A stretch of DNA of 64,000 nucleotides from Gordonia spumicola (GCF_009932475.1 NZ_BJOV01000005.1:496001-560000); one strand, 5' to 3'; counted from the first letter of the stretch, positions 23,135-35,500 are shown. Numbers and translations: made by a program. The notes: generated by a model from the sequence alone, not told the origin.

Positions 23135-23857
23135 ATGGAGGACCGCACGTCGATCGGCGGGTTCGCGCTCCTCCTGGCGATCGTCGGCCTCGTGTTCGGA
23201 GCGATCCCCGGACACCTGATCGAGGTCCTCGGCTGGCTCTTCCTTCCGATCGCCCTCGTCCTCGGCATCGTCGGCATGTGCCGCAAGAGCGCGTCGAAGC
23301 GCGCATCGGTCGCGGCCGTCGTGGTGTCGGTCGTCGGGCTGATCGTCGCATCGGTGGTCCTGAACGGCGTCCTGCGCGACATCGAAGACGCCATGTTCGG
23401 CCATCATCCGCCCGAACCGACGGTGACCCAGGACGGCGTCGTCGTGGCCGGGGCGGGTACGAAGGACGATCCGGCCGCCATCGGTGCGACGATCTCGCTG
23501 CGAGGGTGGAACGTGGTGATCAACAGCTTCACACCGGTGGTCGCGGGCTCGATCAACTCGCTGCCTCGGGACACGGTGTGGTCGTCGGCGAATGTGACGA
23601 TCACCAACACCTATCGCGACCCGAACCGACCGGACCTCATCGACATCGACTACATCGGCGGCGGTTCGGACGCGGTGCGTGCGGCCGGCGGCTACCTGAG
23701 CCGTGTGTTCGAGCCACGGCTCGACACGTCGCGGATGTTGGCGTACGGGGAATCGACAACGGGCAACGTCGCGTTCGATCGGCCGAGGGGACCGGGCGGC
23801 ATGCTCCGTGTGGCGGTCTACGCGGGCGGGCCCGAGGCCTACGTGGCGATCGACTGA
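23135..23857 (+). CDS. Membrane-anchored protein with DUF4190-like N-terminus
   Basis: A 240-residue protein with three hydrophobic segments in the first 75 residues (around GFALLLAIVGLVFGAIPG, LGWLFLPIALVLGIVGM and VAAVVVSVVGLIVASVVL), the pattern of DUF4190-type membrane proteins. The C-terminal extracellular part resembles DUF4352/telomeric-repeat-like Ig folds: PAAIGATISLRGWNVVINSFTPVV and VTITNTYRDPNRPDL. GGGGAGG precedes the ATG. It may be a cell-surface protein; no enzymatic residues are visible. It is convergent with nuoN, with 14 bases between the stops. Confidence 0.75.
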   Translation: MEDRTSIGGFALLLAIVGLVFGAIPGHLIEVLGWLFLPIALVLGIVGMCRKSASKRASVAAVVVSVVGLIVASVVLNGVLRDIEDAMFGHHPPEPTVTQDGVVVAGAGTKDDPAAIGATISLRGWNVVINSFTPVVAGSINSLPRDTVWSSANVTITNTYRDPNRPDLIDIDYIGGGSDAVRAAGGYLSRVFEPRLDTSRMLAYGESTTGNVAFDRPRGPGGMLRVAVYAGGPEAYVAID

Positions 23858-23871
23858 CGCGACCGCCGGGT

Positions 23872-25509
23872 CTATCCCAGGAAGACGGCGACGTCGTGGG
23901 CGACCTCGAGGAGCCACCCGGGGACCACGCCGAGCGCCACCGTGAGTCCGACGCTGATCGCGATGGGGACCGTCGTCAGCAGACTCGGCTCGACGACGGC
24001 CGGGGTGTCCGCGGGCGGGTCGGCGAAGAACATCGCGACGATCACCCTGACGTAGAAGTACGCGGCGATCGCACTGCACACGACGCCGACGATCACGAGC
24101 GGCCACGCGCCCGCCTCGCCCGCGGCGGAGAAGACGGCGAACTTGCCGATGAAGCCGCCGGTCAGCGGGATGCCCGCGAACGACAGCAGCAGTACCGACA
24201 TCATCGTGCCGACCAACGGGTGCTGCCGACCCAGTCCGGCCCAGGCACGCAGGTCGGTCTCCTCGCGGCCGGTGGCATCGCGCACCACGCTGAGCAGTGC
24301 GAACGCGCCGAACGCCGACACCGCGTACACGGCGATGTAGAAGAGCGTCCCGGACAGGGCGTCCCGCGACAGGGTGACGGCTCCGACGAGCGCGAAACCG
24401 ACGTGACTGACCGATGAATACGCCAGCATGCGCTTGAGGTCGCCCTGGGTGACGGCCATGACAGTGGCGATCACCATCGTCGCGATCGCGATGGTCCACA
24501 ACGCGGGACGGGCGGTGTCGGCGAGCTGCGGGAACCCGACGTGCAGCGCGCGGAGCAGCGCGCCGAATGCGGCGGCCTTCGTCGCCGACGCCATCAATGA
24601 GGTGACCGGGGTCGGGGCCCCCTGGTAGACGTCGGGCACCCACGACCCGAACGGGACCGCACCCACCTTGAACAGCAGTCCGACGGTGATGAGTGTCAGT
24701 GCGATCACCGCGAACGTGCGGTCGTCGGCCGTCTCGAGCGATTCCCCGAGGTCGCGCAACGACAGCGAGGCGCTCGCCCCGTACGCGAACGCCGTCCCGA
24801 ACAGGAAGATGGCCGACGCGAAAGCGCCGAGCAGGAAGTACTTGAGCGAAGCCTCCTGCGACAGCAGGCGACGACGCCGCGCCAGTCCGCACAGCACGTA
24901 CAGCGGCAGCGACAGCACCTCGAGTGCGATGAACATCGTCAGCAGGTCGCCGCACGAGCCGAACAGCATCATGCCGCCGACCGCGAACAGCGTCAACGGA
25001 TACACCTCGGTGGTCAGGAAACCCGCGCGGCCCGCGGCGAGCTCGTCGGCGGTGCCGGGAACCGTCGCGCCCGACGGAGTGAACGCGTCGGCGACCAGGT
25101 CGTCGTCGGCCGTACCGGATTCGCCGGGGCCGCCGACCGCGACCGGCTTGCCCGCCGCGGTCCTGACCTCGGTCGACGCCCATACTCGATCGAGGCGTCG
25201 TTCGCCCATGAACGCCACCGCGCCCAACGAGACCACGAGCACCACGGCCTGCACGAACAGGCCGGGACCGTCGATCAGCACCGCGCCGGACATCAACGTC
25301 CTCGTCTCGGGGGAGTCGCCCGACGCCGCGTTCGCGACGAAGCCGAGCGCGACCATCGCGGCGACGATGCCGGCACACGAGAGCGACAGTTGCACGCGGT
25401 ATCGCGCGCCGGGCCGGACGAACGCCTCGACGAGCACACTCACCACGGCGACGCCGAAGACGATGAGCATCGGTGACAGCCGGAAGTAGTCGATCGACGG
25501 GGTCGTCAT
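23872..25509 (-). CDS. nuoN: NADH-quinone oxidoreductase subunit N
   Basis: A 545-residue antiporter-like subunit of the membrane arm of respiratory complex I, with about 14 membrane segments. Recognisable parts are FGSCGDLLTMFIALEVLSLPLYVLCGLAR (with the conserved Glu), EASLKYFLLGAFASAIFLFG and VPFGSWVPDVYQGAPTPVTSLMASATKAA, the Lys-containing proton channel. A loop at about 105-150 is longer than usual. The ATG overlaps the nuoM stop by 4 bases. It is the last gene of the operon. Confidence 0.95.
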   Translation of the reverse strand: MTTPSIDYFRLSPMLIVFGVAVVSVLVEAFVRPGARYRVQLSLSCAGIVAAMVALGFVANAASGDSPETRTLMSGAVLIDGPGLFVQAVVLVVSLGAVAFMGERRLDRVWASTEVRTAAGKPVAVGGPGESGTADDDLVADAFTPSGATVPGTADELAAGRAGFLTTEVYPLTLFAVGGMMLFGSCGDLLTMFIALEVLSLPLYVLCGLARRRRLLSQEASLKYFLLGAFASAIFLFGTAFAYGASASLSLRDLGESLETADDRTFAVIALTLITVGLLFKVGAVPFGSWVPDVYQGAPTPVTSLMASATKAAAFGALLRALHVGFPQLADTARPALWTIAIATMVIATVMAVTQGDLKRMLAYSSVSHVGFALVGAVTLSRDALSGTLFYIAVYAVSAFGAFALLSVVRDATGREETDLRAWAGLGRQHPLVGTMMSVLLLSFAGIPLTGGFIGKFAVFSAAGEAGAWPLVIVGVVCSAIAAYFYVRVIVAMFFADPPADTPAVVEPSLLTTVPIAISVGLTVALGVVPGWLLEVAHDVAVFLG

Positions 25510-27038
25510 CGGTCGCCTCCCTGGACGGCGGTGGTGGACGTGTCGGGTGCGGTCGCCGGGTCGACGAAGTCGAGGATGATCCGCGGGAAGAAGCCGAGGA
25601 CGAACAGCGCGACGATCAGCGGTGCCAGCACGAGCTTCTCGCGGACCCCGAGGTCGGTGACGCGACCGTCCGGGTCGTCCGGTGGGGGGCCGCCCATCAT
25701 CCGCTGGTACGTCCACAGGATGTACACGGCCGACAAGACCAGGGCGATCGACGCGACGACGGCCGCGGCGGGATACCGGACGAACGTTCCGATCAGCACC
25801 AGGAACTCACTGATGAACGGGCCGAGGCCGGGCAACGACAGGGTCGCGAGGCCCGCGATCAGAAATGTTCCGGCCAACACCGGCGCCAGGCGTTGGACGC
25901 CGCCGAAGTCGCTGATCAGTGAACTGCCGCGACGCGAGACCAGGAACCCGGCCACCAGGAACAGCGCGGCCGTCGAGACGCCGTGGTTCACCATGTACAG
26001 CGTGGATCCGGTCTGTCCCTGATCGGTGAGCGCGAAGACGCCGAGCACGATGAACCCGAAGTGCGAGATCGACGTGTACGCGATCAGCCGCATCACGTCG
26101 CGCTGGCCGATCGCCATCACCGCGCCGTACACGATGCTGATCACCGCGAACGTGCACAGGACCGGTGCGAACGTCTCCGACGCGTCGGGGAACAGACCGA
26201 GGCAGAACCGGAGCATCGCGAACGTGCCGACCTTGTCCATCACCGCCATCATCATCACCGCGGCGGCCGGCGTGGTGGAGACGGCGGCGTCGGGCAGCCA
26301 CGTGTGCAGCGGCCAGACGGGAGCCTTGACGGCGAACGCGAACACGAAACCGCCGAACAGCAGATTCTGCGTGGTCGGGGACATGTCGAGCGTCCCGTCG
26401 GCCATCGACCGCGAGATCGACTCCAGACTGAACTGGCCCGCCACCGCGTACAACCCGATCACCGCGGCCAGCATGATCAGGCCGCCGAACAGGTTGTACA
26501 GCAGGAACCGCACGGCGGCGCGCGAACGTTCCGGCGCCGCCCCCGGCCCTTCCGGCCCGAAACCGCCGATCAGGAAGTACATCGGGATCAGCATCGCCTC
26601 GAAGAAGATGTAGAACAGCAGCACATCGGTCGCGACGAAGCTCATCAACACCATCGCCTCGACGGCCAACAGCAACGCGACGTAGATGTGGACACTCTTG
26701 CCGCGCCGATCGCCGCCGTCCGCGTCCCGCCACCCGGCGAGCAGGAGCAGGGGAGTGAGCACGGTGGTCAGGAGGATGAGGGCCAGGCCGACGCCGTCCA
26801 ACCCGAGCGAGTAGCGGGCGCCGAACTGCGGGATCCAACTGAGGTCCTCGGTCATCTGGAAGCGTCCGCCGCCGGTGTCGAAGCGGACGGCGAGGACCAC
26901 CGACCAGGCCAGGACCAGCAACGACGCGCCGATGCCGATCACCTTGGCGTTGTGCGCGCGTTCGGCGGGCAGGAACATGACCACGGCGGACGCGACCGCG
27001 GGGAGCAGCCAGAGCACGGTGAGCCACGGCATCGTCAT
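25506..27038 (-). CDS. nuoM: NADH-quinone oxidoreductase subunit M
   Basis: A 510-residue antiporter-like proton-pumping subunit. The TM5 glutamate region reads [22 protein letters not shown], followed by [17 protein letters not shown], the channel segment [37 protein letters not shown], and [15 protein letters not shown]. Starts with ATG ([10 protein letters not shown]), overlapping the nuoL stop by 4 bases, and ends overlapping nuoN. Confidence 0.95.
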   Translation of the reverse strand: MTMPWLTVLWLLPAVASAVVMFLPAERAHNAKVIGIGASLLVLAWSVVLAVRFDTGGGRFQMTEDLSWIPQFGARYSLGLDGVGLALILLTTVLTPLLLLAGWRDADGGDRRGKSVHIYVALLLAVEAMVLMSFVATDVLLFYIFFEAMLIPMYFLIGGFGPEGPGAAPERSRAAVRFLLYNLFGGLIMLAAVIGLYAVAGQFSLESISRSMADGTLDMSPTTQNLLFGGFVFAFAVKAPVWPLHTWLPDAAVSTTPAAAVMMMAVMDKVGTFAMLRFCLGLFPDASETFAPVLCTFAVISIVYGAVMAIGQRDVMRLIAYTSISHFGFIVLGVFALTDQGQTGSTLYMVNHGVSTAALFLVAGFLVSRRGSSLISDFGGVQRLAPVLAGTFLIAGLATLSLPGLGPFISEFLVLIGTFVRYPAAAVVASIALVLSAVYILWTYQRMMGGPPPDDPDGRVTDLGVREKLVLAPLIVALFVLGFFPRIILDFVDPATAPDTSTTAVQGGDR

Positions 27039-28918
27039 AGGACGTTCACCACCATCGTCAGCGCGGCGATCACCACGGTTCCGGCCAGGATCGACAGGGC
27101 GTACGAACGGACGTAGCCGTTCTGGGCGCGTCGGGCCAGCGTCGACGTCCCGGTGACCGCGGCTCCGATGCGCGTCGGAACCGCTGCGAGCCCGTGGTCC
27201 TCGACGGCGACGAGCCCCGCCGTCGCCAGCGCCCCCGGTCCGGCGATCATCCGCTCGTTGAACGCGTCGCCGTACAGGTCCGCGCGGGCCGCGACGGTCA
27301 GCGCGGACACGTCGTCGGGCGCCGTCTCCGGCACCGACTGCCGTCCGTACTTCGCCCACGCCACCGCGACGCCCGCGGCGACGCACACCAGGACCACGGT
27401 GGTCACCGCCCATCCGGGCAGCGGGCCGTCGTGCTCGGGCGCCTCGCCGACGACGGGAGTCAGCCAGTCGGTCAACGTCCCGCCGATCGCGAGGAGGGCG
27501 CCCGCGCCGACCGATCCGATCGCGAGGACGATCATCGGAGCCGTCATCGACGTCGGGGCCTCGTGCGGGTGGGCGTCGTCCGCCCACCGTCGCGGCCCGA
27601 AGAACGTCATCACCATCACGCGCGTCATGTAGAACGCGGTGATCGCGGCGCCGAGCACCGCCGCCCCGCCGAGGAGCCAGCCGCGCACCCCGCCCTCGCC
27701 GAGGGCGGCCTCGATGATGCCGTCCTTGGAGAAGAAGCCGGAGAACGGCGGGACACCGATGATCGCCAGGTAGCCGAGTCCGAACGTCACGAACGTGATC
27801 GGCATCGCCGTGCGGAGTCCGCCGAAACGCCGCATGTCGGTCTCGTCGTTCATCGCGTGCATCACCGAACCGGCGCCGAGGAACAGTCCGGCCTTGAAGA
27901 AGCCGTGCGTGAGCAGATGGAGGATGGCTACCGCGTATCCGGCAGGCCCCAGGCCCACGGCGAGGATCATGTAGCCGATCTGGCTCATCGTCGACGCGGC
28001 GAGCGCCTTCTTGATGTCGTCCTTCGCGCAGCCGATGATCGCGCCGAACAGCAGCGTTACCGCGCCGACGACCGTGACCGCTGTCTGCGCGTTCGGCGCG
28101 AGGTCGAAGACCGGACCCGATCTCGTGATCAGGTAGACGCCCGCCGTGACCATCGTCGCCGCGTGGATGAGCGCCGACACCGGTGTCGGGCCCTCCATCG
28201 CATCGCCCAGCCACGCCTGCAGCGGGACCTGCGCCGATTTGCCGCATGCGGCGAGCAGCAGCATGAAGCCGATGCCCGTCACGGCTGCCTCGCTCGCGCC
28301 GGGCGCCCCCACGAAGACGGCGTCGAAGTCGACCGAGCCGAAGCCTGCGAACATGATCATCATCGCGATCGCCAGGCCCATGTCGCCGACCCGGTTCATC
28401 ACGAACGCCTTCTTCGCGGCGGTCGCCGCCGACGGCTTGTGCTGCCAGAACCCGATCAGCAGGTACGATGCGACGCCCACGCCCTCCCAGCCCAGGTAGA
28501 GGCCCAGATAGTTGTTCGCCAGGACGAGCACGAGCATCGCCGCGACGAACAGGTTCAGGTAGGCGAAGAAGCGTCGACGGTTCGGATCGTGCGCCATGTA
28601 GCCGATCGAGTACACGTGGATCAGTGCGCCGACCACGGTGATCAACAGCACGAAGCACATCGACAGTTGATCGAGTCGGAGCCCGAAGTCGACGTGCAAC
28701 TCACCGACGGGAACCCACGAGTACAACGCCTGCGTGATCGTCCGATCGCCGGTGTCGCGGCCGATCATCGAGATCCACGCGATCACCGCCACCAAGGCCG
28801 ACGCCGCAGCCAGCGCGGTTGCGAGGAGATGTCCCCACGCGTCCGAGCGTCGACCGAGCAGCAGGAGGAGCGCGGCGCCGAACGCCGGGAGTGCGGGAAT
28901 CAACCACAACTGCGTCAC
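27035..28918 (-). CDS. nuoL: NADH-quinone oxidoreductase subunit L
   Basis: A 627-residue antiporter-like subunit, the distal pump of complex I with the long lateral helix at the C-terminus. Conserved parts are [83 protein letters not shown] and [17 protein letters not shown]. The GTG start at 28918 is preceded by AGGAGG and overlaps the nuoK stop; the C-terminus ends in a hydrophobic segment ([21 protein letters not shown]). Confidence 0.95.
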   Translation of the reverse strand: MTQLWLIPALPAFGAALLLLLGRRSDAWGHLLATALAAASALVAVIAWISMIGRDTGDRTITQALYSWVPVGELHVDFGLRLDQLSMCFVLLITVVGALIHVYSIGYMAHDPNRRRFFAYLNLFVAAMLVLVLANNYLGLYLGWEGVGVASYLLIGFWQHKPSAATAAKKAFVMNRVGDMGLAIAMMIMFAGFGSVDFDAVFVGAPGASEAAVTGIGFMLLLAACGKSAQVPLQAWLGDAMEGPTPVSALIHAATMVTAGVYLITRSGPVFDLAPNAQTAVTVVGAVTLLFGAIIGCAKDDIKKALAASTMSQIGYMILAVGLGPAGYAVAILHLLTHGFFKAGLFLGAGSVMHAMNDETDMRRFGGLRTAMPITFVTFGLGYLAIIGVPPFSGFFSKDGIIEAALGEGGVRGWLLGGAAVLGAAITAFYMTRVMVMTFFGPRRWADDAHPHEAPTSMTAPMIVLAIGSVGAGALLAIGGTLTDWLTPVVGEAPEHDGPLPGWAVTTVVLVCVAAGVAVAWAKYGRQSVPETAPDDVSALTVAARADLYGDAFNERMIAGPGALATAGLVAVEDHGLAAVPTRIGAAVTGTSTLARRAQNGYVRSYALSILAGTVVIAALTMVVNVL

Positions 28919-28923
28919 GCCCG

Positions 28924-29223
28924 TCACCTCCTCAACAGGTTCGCGTCGTCGACGTTCGCCGAACGCCGGGTACGGAAGATCGTCATGATGATCGCCAAAC
29001 CGATCACCACTTCGGCAGCCGCGACGACCATCGTGAAGAACGCGATCACCTGGCCGTCGAGGCTGCCCTGCATGCGGGCGAACGTCACGAACGCCAGGTT
29101 GGCGGCGTTCAGCATCAACTCCACGCACATGAACACGACGATCGCGTTGCGCCGCAACAGCACTCCCGACGCGCCGATCGCGAAGAGGATCGCCGACAGA
29201 TAGAGATAGTTCGCCGGGTTCAC
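28924..29223 (-). CDS. nuoK: NADH-quinone oxidoreductase subunit K
   Basis: A 99-residue membrane subunit with three helices, the normal length for NuoK. The buried glutamates of the proton path are in [15 protein letters not shown] and [15 protein letters not shown]. The start is GTG (VNPANYLYL), overlapping the nuoJ stop (29220-29222) by 4 bases. nuoL follows 5 bases after its stop. Confidence 0.95.
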   Translation of the reverse strand: MNPANYLYLSAILFAIGASGVLLRRNAIVVFMCVELMLNAANLAFVTFARMQGSLDGQVIAFFTMVVAAAEVVIGLAIIMTIFRTRRSANVDDANLLRR

Positions 29224-30023
29224 GGTGCGTCCACCCCTCGACCGCGCTCGGGGAGCCGAGAGGTCGGACTGCGCTCGGGGAGAGAGGCGGACGCGAGGCC
29301 GCTCTCTGGGAGTCGGGGAGTCAAGTTGCGGTTCACGGAGAGGAGAGCCGGGGAGCCGTCGGGTGTGCGGCCGGGCATGTCGACGGCGTTGTGGCGGGCG
29401 TAGACGCCCGGTGCGGGGAGCGGCGTCACGTGGCCGCCGTTCTTGAAGCGTTCGATCGACCGCTCGCGCTGCCCCTTGACGGGTTCCGTCGGACGACGAT
29501 GCGCCAGCACCATCGCGCCGAGGGTCGCGGTGATGAGCAGGGCGCCCGTCAGTTCGAACGCCCACAGGTACCGCACGAAGATCAGTTCGGCGAGGGCGCG
29601 GACCGCGTCGTTGCCCGTTTCGTCGGGCGCGCCGACGAACGGTGAGATCGACGCCGTGCCGATCGCCGCGACGAGGAGAACGCCGAAGCCGGTCGCCAAC
29701 CCGACCGCGATCACCCGCTGTCCCCGCACCGCCTCCACCAGGGAGTCGGCCGAATCGACGCCGATCAACATCAGTACGAAAAGGAACAGCATCATCACCG
29801 CGCCGGTGTACACCACGACCTGCACCACGCCGAGGAACAGCGCGCCCTGCATCACGTAGAAGACCGCGAGGATGATCATCGTCATCGCCAGGAACACCGC
29901 GGAGTAGACGGCCTTCGGCGACAGGACGACGCCGAGCGCGCCGATCACGACGATCACCGCGAGCACCCAGAACGTGACGGCTTCGGCGCCTGACGTCTCC
30001 AGAAGCGGCCCCGCGGCGGTCAT
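29220..30023 (-). CDS. nuoJ: NADH-quinone oxidoreductase subunit J
   Basis: A 267-residue membrane subunit with five helices; the hinge helix region [18 protein letters not shown] is typical. About 75 residues after the last helix form a hydrophilic tail not needed for the family fold. Its end contains the repeated pattern LTPRLPES / ASLPERS / SRLPERG, encoded by GCGCTCGGGGAG-type repeats (29228-29320), a feature that seems recently acquired. The ATG overlaps the nuoI stop by 4 bases. Confidence 0.93.
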   Translation of the reverse strand: MTAAGPLLETSGAEAVTFWVLAVIVVIGALGVVLSPKAVYSAVFLAMTMIILAVFYVMQGALFLGVVQVVVYTGAVMMLFLFVLMLIGVDSADSLVEAVRGQRVIAVGLATGFGVLLVAAIGTASISPFVGAPDETGNDAVRALAELIFVRYLWAFELTGALLITATLGAMVLAHRRPTEPVKGQRERSIERFKNGGHVTPLPAPGVYARHNAVDMPGRTPDGSPALLSVNRNLTPRLPESGLASASLPERSPTSRLPERGRGVDAP

Positions 30024-30538
30024 CGCAGACCGTCCGGTCCGATGTCGCCGCGGTAGTAGTTCTCCGGCCGCGAGCCCTCGGCCATCGCGTGCGGCGGGGC
30101 GGTCATCTCCTCGTCCAGCGGCGCGAGCAGCTTGTCCTTCTCGTAGATCATCGATTCGCGGCTGGTCCCGACGATCTCGTAGTCGCCGGTCATCGTCAAC
30201 GCGCGCGTCGGACAGGCCTCCACACATAGGCCGCAGCCGATGCAGCGCAGGTAGTTGATCTGGTAGACGCGGCCGTAGCGTTCGCCGGGTGAGAACCGCT
30301 CGTCGTCCGTGTTGTCGGCGCCCTCGACGAAAATCGCGTCCGCCGGACACGCCCACGCACACAGTTCGCAGCCGATGCACTTCTCCAGGCCGTCCTCGTA
30401 CCGATTCAACTGGTGACGTCCGTGCGTCCGCGGCAACGACGGCCTGCGTTCCTCCGGATACTGTTCGGTGATCGGCGTGCGGAACATCGACGCGAATGTC
30501 CCGCCGAAACCGGCGATCGGCTTCAAGCTGTCAGGCAT
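30020..30538 (-). CDS. nuoI: NADH-quinone oxidoreductase subunit I
   Basis: A 172-residue ferredoxin-type subunit carrying clusters N6a and N6b. The two 4Fe-4S motifs are [12 protein letters not shown] (Cys54, 57, 60, 64) and [12 protein letters not shown] (Cys99, 102, 105, 109). The spacing between the motifs and the end [12 protein letters not shown] match actinobacterial NuoI. It hands electrons from NuoG to NuoB. It follows nuoH by two bases. Confidence 0.96.
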   Translation of the reverse strand: MPDSLKPIAGFGGTFASMFRTPITEQYPEERRPSLPRTHGRHQLNRYEDGLEKCIGCELCAWACPADAIFVEGADNTDDERFSPGERYGRVYQINYLRCIGCGLCVEACPTRALTMTGDYEIVGTSRESMIYEKDKLLAPLDEEMTAPPHAMAEGSRPENYYRGDIGPDGLR

Positions 30539-30540
30539 CG

Positions 30541-31824
30541 TCAGACCCCTTTCTTCTCGAGCGCTGGTGCACTGTCGGGCATCGTCTGCCCCGGAAGCGG
30601 CGGGACCGGGAAGCCGCCCGCCATCGGATCGAATACGGGCTTCTCGACTGAAGGCTTCTCGACTGCGCTCGAAGAACCGGAGGAGGTGCCGGCGAGGCGG
30701 GCGATCGCGTAGAGGAGGAGTGCGGTCACGGTGACGCCCGCGGCGGCAAGGACCACCGACGACGTCCGCTCCGACGCGTCGCGCGTGGCCTGCGTGATGA
30801 CGCCGACCACCATCACCCAGGCGAGGGCGATCGGGATCAGCACCTTCCAGCCGAGATTCATGAACTGGTCGTAGCGCAGGCGCGGGAGCGCGGTCCGCAG
30901 CCAGATGAATCCGAACAGGAAGATCCACATCTTGATCGTGAACCACACCAGCGGCAGCCAACCCGAGTTGGCTCCGTCCCAGATCGAGATCGGCCACGGC
31001 GCCTGCCAGCCGCCGAGGAACAGCGTCGTCGCCAGCGCCGACACCGTCGCCATGTTGACGTACTCGGCGAGCATGAACATCGCGAACTTCAGTGAGCTGT
31101 ACTCGGTGTGGAAGCCGCCGACGAGTTCGCCCTCGGCCTCGGGGAGGTCGAACGGCGCCCGGTTGGTCTCGCCGACCATCGAGATCAGGTAGATGACGAA
31201 CGACGGCAACAGCAGCAGCACGTACCAGTGGTGCCGTTGCCCGCCGACGATCTCCGACGTCGACATCGTCGACGACAGCAGGAACACGGCGGCGAACGAG
31301 AGTCCCATCGCGATCTCGTACGAGATCACCTGGGCCGTCGACCGGAGGCCACCGAGCAGCGGATACGTCGATCCCGACGCCCATCCCGCGAGGATGATCC
31401 CGTACACGCCGATCGAGGTGACGGCCAGGACGAACAGGACACCGACCGGCAGATCGGTCAGCTGAAGCGGCGTGCTGTGTCCGAACACCGACACCTGCGG
31501 CCCCATCGGGATGACGGCGAACGCGGTGATCGCGGGAACCACCGAGATGATCGGGGCGAGCAGATAGATCACCTTGTCGACGCCCGCCGGGGTCAGACCC
31601 TCCTTGAGCGCGAGTTTCACACCGTCGGCCAGGCTCTGCAGCAGGCCGCCGGGGCCGACGCGGTTCGGGCCGAGGCGCGTCTGCATGCGGGCCATGATCT
31701 TGCGTTCGGCGAGGATCCCGACGAGCACCGTCAGAACGAGGAACACGAAGATGCCGAGCGACTTCGCGAGAATCAGCCACCAGACGTCGGTGCCGAAGTC
31801 GTCCAGCGTCGGAAAGGTCGTCAT
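30541..31824 (-). CDS. nuoH: NADH-quinone oxidoreductase subunit H
   Basis: A 427-residue membrane subunit that forms the quinone-binding chamber with NuoB and NuoD. Eight helices are visible, with the conserved loop [39 protein letters not shown] and [38 protein letters not shown]. After the last helix (about residue 375) comes a Pro/Ser/Glu tail with the duplicated motif [10 protein letters not shown], encoded by a repeat of GCTTCTCGACTG on the plus strand (30639 and 30654). The ATG overlaps the nuoG stop by 4 bases. Confidence 0.95.
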   Translation of the reverse strand: MTTFPTLDDFGTDVWWLILAKSLGIFVFLVLTVLVGILAERKIMARMQTRLGPNRVGPGGLLQSLADGVKLALKEGLTPAGVDKVIYLLAPIISVVPAITAFAVIPMGPQVSVFGHSTPLQLTDLPVGVLFVLAVTSIGVYGIILAGWASGSTYPLLGGLRSTAQVISYEIAMGLSFAAVFLLSSTMSTSEIVGGQRHHWYVLLLLPSFVIYLISMVGETNRAPFDLPEAEGELVGGFHTEYSSLKFAMFMLAEYVNMATVSALATTLFLGGWQAPWPISIWDGANSGWLPLVWFTIKMWIFLFGFIWLRTALPRLRYDQFMNLGWKVLIPIALAWVMVVGVITQATRDASERTSSVVLAAAGVTVTALLLYAIARLAGTSSGSSSAVEKPSVEKPVFDPMAGGFPVPPLPGQTMPDSAPALEKKGV

Positions 31825-34166
31825 CGCCCGGCTCCGATCTCGACGACGTCGCCGGGCGCCGCGCCGAGCATCGGGTACAGGCGCGAGTCGGGCGAGTTCA
31901 TCGGCAACCACACCACGTCGTCTGGCATGTCCGTGACGGTCAGGGGCAGGGTGACGGCTCCGCCACCGGCCGACACGGTCAGCGGTTCACCGTCGGCGAC
32001 GCCAATGGACGCGGCGGCCGCGGCCGACACCCTCGCGACCGGAGTACGAGCGGTGCCGGCGAGGTGGGGTTCACCGTCTTGCATGCGTCCGAGGTCGAGC
32101 AGCATGCGCCACGATGCGAGGACGGCCCGGCCCGGACCGATCTCCGCTGGGGTGCTCGACGGCGTCGGGGCGAACGTGTGCCGCTCGCCGCGCCACGGGC
32201 CGATACGACCGAACTCGCGATGGATCTGCTCGGGGCTGTCGCATCGCAGGTCGACGCCGATCTGGGCCGCCAACGCGTGCAGCACCCGGTGATCCGACAG
32301 CGGGACGCTGCCGACACCGACCGGAAGCACCGTCGTGAACGGGCGCGGGCGCCCTTCCCAGTCGAGGAAGGTCCCGGACTTCTCCGGCGCCGCCGCGACC
32401 GGCAGGACGACGTCGGCGTGACGTGTCGCGTCGCTTGCGCGCTGTTCGAGACTGACCACGAATCGCGCGGCCCGCAGCGCGTCGACTGCCCGTGCGGGCT
32501 CCGGCAGATCGTCGAGTTCGACACCGCCGATCACCAGGCCGTCGAGATCGCCGGACGTCAGCGCATCGAGGATCTGGGAGGTGGACCGCCCGGTCTCGGC
32601 GGGCACCTCCACACCCCACACATCGGCGATCTCGGCGCGGGCGCGGTCCGAGTGGACGGGCCGACCGGCGGGCAGCAGCCCGGGTGCGGCTCCGACGTCG
32701 AGCGCGCCGCGTTCGCCCGCACGGCGGGGGATCCAGGCGAGCCGGGCGCCCGATGCAGCCGCGGCGCTGAGCGCACCCGGGCTGGCCGCGAGACGTTCCC
32801 CGACGATCACCACCGTGCCGGGCTCCGCCAGCAGGTCGCCGAGCCCGGAGAGGGCCTGCGCCTCCCGGCCCGGGACGCACGCGTGCAGCGTCGCCGACAG
32901 TTTGGCGGTGCCCGGGCTGAGCCACGACGACACCGTGTGGACGCGCAGCCCGGCGCGCACCGCCTTGCGGAGGCGGAGGAAGACGATAGGCGACTCCTCC
33001 TCCGGTTCGAACCCGACGAGGACGACCGCGGCGGCCGCTTCGAGGTCGTCGTAGGTGACGCCGATCCCGCTGCCCGCGACGTGGGCGGCGAGGAACTGCG
33101 CTTCCTCGGCGGAGTGCGCTCGGGCGCGGAAGTCGACGTCGGGGGTCCCCAACACCGCGCGGGCGAACTTGCCGTACGCGTAGGCGTCTTCGACGGTGCA
33201 ACGTCCGCCGAGCAGCACGCCGGTACGCGGTCCGCACGCCGCGAGCCCTTCCGCGGCCGCGTACAGCGCATGCGTCCAGGACGCCGGGTGCAGGAGGCCG
33301 TCGTCGCCCCTGACCAGCGGGGACGTGATCCGGTCTGGTTGGCGGGCGTACGTGAACGCCCACCGACCCTTGTCGCAGTTCCATTCCTCGTTGACTTCGG
33401 GATCGTCGCCCGCGAGGCGCCGCAGCACCTTGCCGCGGCGATGATCGGTGCGTTGTTCGCATCCCGAGGCGCAGTGCTCGCAGACGCTCGGCGACGACGC
33501 CAGGTCGAACGGACGAGCCCGGAACCGGTAGGCCGCGCCGGTGAGCGCGCCGACCGGGCAGATCTGCACGGTGTTCCCGGAGAAGTACGAATCGAACGGG
33601 TCCTGGGAATAGGCGCTGACCTGTTGCAGCGCGCCCCGATCGGACAGCGCGATGAGCGGATCGCCCGCCACCTGATCGGCGAACCGCGTGCAGCGGGCGC
33701 AGAGGACGCAGCGTTCGCGGTCGAGCAGGACCTCCGACGACAGCGGCACCGGTTTGGTGTAGGTGCGCTTGACGCCCGCGAACCGCGACTCGGTGCGGCC
33801 GGCCGACATCGCCTGATTCTGCAGCGGGCACTCGCCGCCCTTGTCGCACGTCGGGCAGTCGAGCGGGTGATTGATGAGCAACAGCTCCATCACACCCGAC
33901 TGCGCCGTCGCGGCGTCGTCCGACGAGTGCTGGGTGTGCACCACCATGCCGTCGCTGACCGTCGTGGTGCACGACGCCATCGGCTTGCGCATGCCCTCGA
34001 TCTCGACGACGCACTGGCGGCACGCGCCGACCGGGTCGAGCAGCGGGTGATCGCAGAATCGGGGGATGTCGACGCCGATCGTCTCCGCGGCCCGGATCAC
34101 GAGCGTGCCTGTGGGGACGGTCACCTCGACGTCGTCGATGGTGAGAGTGACCTGATCGTCCGACAT
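31821..34166 (-). CDS. nuoG: NADH-quinone oxidoreductase subunit G
   Basis: A 781-residue peripheral subunit holding several Fe-S clusters. The N-terminal 2Fe-2S ligands appear in [15 protein letters not shown], followed by [13 protein letters not shown], the 4Fe-4S block RCVLCARC and [14 protein letters not shown]...NCDKGR (about 244-278) matches the four-Cys motif of the additional N7 cluster known from E. coli and Thermus. The molybdopterin-like remainder has no cofactor. The start ATG shares one base with the nuoF stop. Confidence 0.95.
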   Translation of the reverse strand: MSDDQVTLTIDDVEVTVPTGTLVIRAAETIGVDIPRFCDHPLLDPVGACRQCVVEIEGMRKPMASCTTTVSDGMVVHTQHSSDDAATAQSGVMELLLINHPLDCPTCDKGGECPLQNQAMSAGRTESRFAGVKRTYTKPVPLSSEVLLDRERCVLCARCTRFADQVAGDPLIALSDRGALQQVSAYSQDPFDSYFSGNTVQICPVGALTGAAYRFRARPFDLASSPSVCEHCASGCEQRTDHRRGKVLRRLAGDDPEVNEEWNCDKGRWAFTYARQPDRITSPLVRGDDGLLHPASWTHALYAAAEGLAACGPRTGVLLGGRCTVEDAYAYGKFARAVLGTPDVDFRARAHSAEEAQFLAAHVAGSGIGVTYDDLEAAAAVVLVGFEPEEESPIVFLRLRKAVRAGLRVHTVSSWLSPGTAKLSATLHACVPGREAQALSGLGDLLAEPGTVVIVGERLAASPGALSAAAASGARLAWIPRRAGERGALDVGAAPGLLPAGRPVHSDRARAEIADVWGVEVPAETGRSTSQILDALTSGDLDGLVIGGVELDDLPEPARAVDALRAARFVVSLEQRASDATRHADVVLPVAAAPEKSGTFLDWEGRPRPFTTVLPVGVGSVPLSDHRVLHALAAQIGVDLRCDSPEQIHREFGRIGPWRGERHTFAPTPSSTPAEIGPGRAVLASWRMLLDLGRMQDGEPHLAGTARTPVARVSAAAAASIGVADGEPLTVSAGGGAVTLPLTVTDMPDDVVWLPMNSPDSRLYPMLGAAPGDVVEIGAGR

Positions 34167-35500
34167 CAGTGGGCCTCCTGTCCGAACACCGTTGAGCGGG
34201 CCGGGTCGAACGGGCATCCCCGGCCGTTCAGATGCGCGAGGTACTCGTCGCGGAAATGCTGCAACGACGACGCGATCGGACTGCCCGCGCCGTCGCCGAG
34301 CGCGCAGAAGCTCTTGCCGACGACCGTGTTCGTGGTGGACGTCAGCAGATCGAGGTCGGCCTCGGTGGCGTCGCCCTCCTCGATGCGTTGCAGGATCTGG
34401 ACCAGCCAGTACGTTCCCTCACGGCACGGTGTGCACTTGCCGCACGACTCGTGCTTGTAGAACTCCGTCCACCGCAGCACGGCGCGGACCACGCACGTCG
34501 TCTCGTCGAAGAGCTGGACGGCCTTGGTGCCGAGCATCGACCCGGCCGCGCCGACACCCTCGTAGTCGAGGGGCACGTCGAGGTGTGCGGGCGTGAACAT
34601 CGGCGTCGACGATCCGCCCGGTGTCCAGAACTTGAGTTCGTGACCGGCGCGGATGCCGCCCGCACGGTCGAGGAGTTCGCGCAGGGTGACGCCGAGCCCG
34701 GCTTCGTACTGGCCGGGGTTGGTGACGTGCCCGGACAGGGAGTATAGGGTGAAGCCCGGCGAGCGTTCGGTGCCCATCGACCGGAACCAGTCGACGCCGT
34801 TGCGCAGGATCGACGGCACGCTCGCTATCGACTCCACATTGTTGACCACGGTCGGACTCGCGTACAGACCCTCGGTCGCCGGGAACGGCGGCCGCAGCCG
34901 TGGCTGGCCGCGGCGCCCTTCGAGGGAGTCGAGCAGCGCGGTCTCCTCGCCGCAGATGTAGGCGCCCGCACCCGCGTGGACCACGAGGTCGACGCTCACG
35001 CCCGAGCCGAGGACGTCGGGCCCGAGCAGTCCGGCGTCGTACGCCTCGGCGACGGCTGCGCGCAGCCTGCGGATCACCGAGGCGACCTCGCCGCGGACAT
35101 AGATGAACGCGGTGCCTGCGCGGATCGCGTACGCGGCGATGATGACGCCCTCGACGAGCATGTGCGGGGACGCCAGCATCAGCGGCATGTCCTTGCAGGT
35201 CCCGGGCTCGGACTCGTCGGCGTTGACCACCAGGTAGTGCGGCTTCGGCGTGTTCTGCGGGATGAAGGACCATTTGGTGCCGACCGGGAAGCCCGCGCCG
35301 CCGCGCCCACGCAGACCGGACGCCTTGACGAGGTCGATCACCTCGTCCGGCGTCATCGCGAGCGCCGCCTTCAGGCCTTGATAGCCGTTGCGAGCGAGGT
35401 AGTTCTCCAGCAGCCACGACTCGTCGTCGTCCCAATGGCGGGACAGGACCGGGGCCTGCGCGGGCTCGGACCCGGGAGTGGGCATGTCGACGACGATCAC
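34166..35500 (-). CDS. nuoF: NADH-quinone oxidoreductase subunit F
   Basis: A 444-residue flavoprotein that binds NADH, FMN and cluster N3. The nucleotide/FMN loops [20 protein letters not shown] and [31 protein letters not shown] are conserved, and the 4Fe-4S ligands are in [11 protein letters not shown] with a last Cys in KSFCALGDG. The GTG start at 35500 overlaps the nuoE stop (GTGA); an in-frame ATG is five codons in. Confidence 0.95.
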   Translation of the reverse strand: MIVVDMPTPGSEPAQAPVLSRHWDDDESWLLENYLARNGYQGLKAALAMTPDEVIDLVKASGLRGRGGAGFPVGTKWSFIPQNTPKPHYLVVNADESEPGTCKDMPLMLASPHMLVEGVIIAAYAIRAGTAFIYVRGEVASVIRRLRAAVAEAYDAGLLGPDVLGSGVSVDLVVHAGAGAYICGEETALLDSLEGRRGQPRLRPPFPATEGLYASPTVVNNVESIASVPSILRNGVDWFRSMGTERSPGFTLYSLSGHVTNPGQYEAGLGVTLRELLDRAGGIRAGHELKFWTPGGSSTPMFTPAHLDVPLDYEGVGAAGSMLGTKAVQLFDETTCVVRAVLRWTEFYKHESCGKCTPCREGTYWLVQILQRIEEGDATEADLDLLTSTTNTVVGKSFCALGDGAGSPIASSLQHFRDEYLAHLNGRGCPFDPARSTVFGQEAH

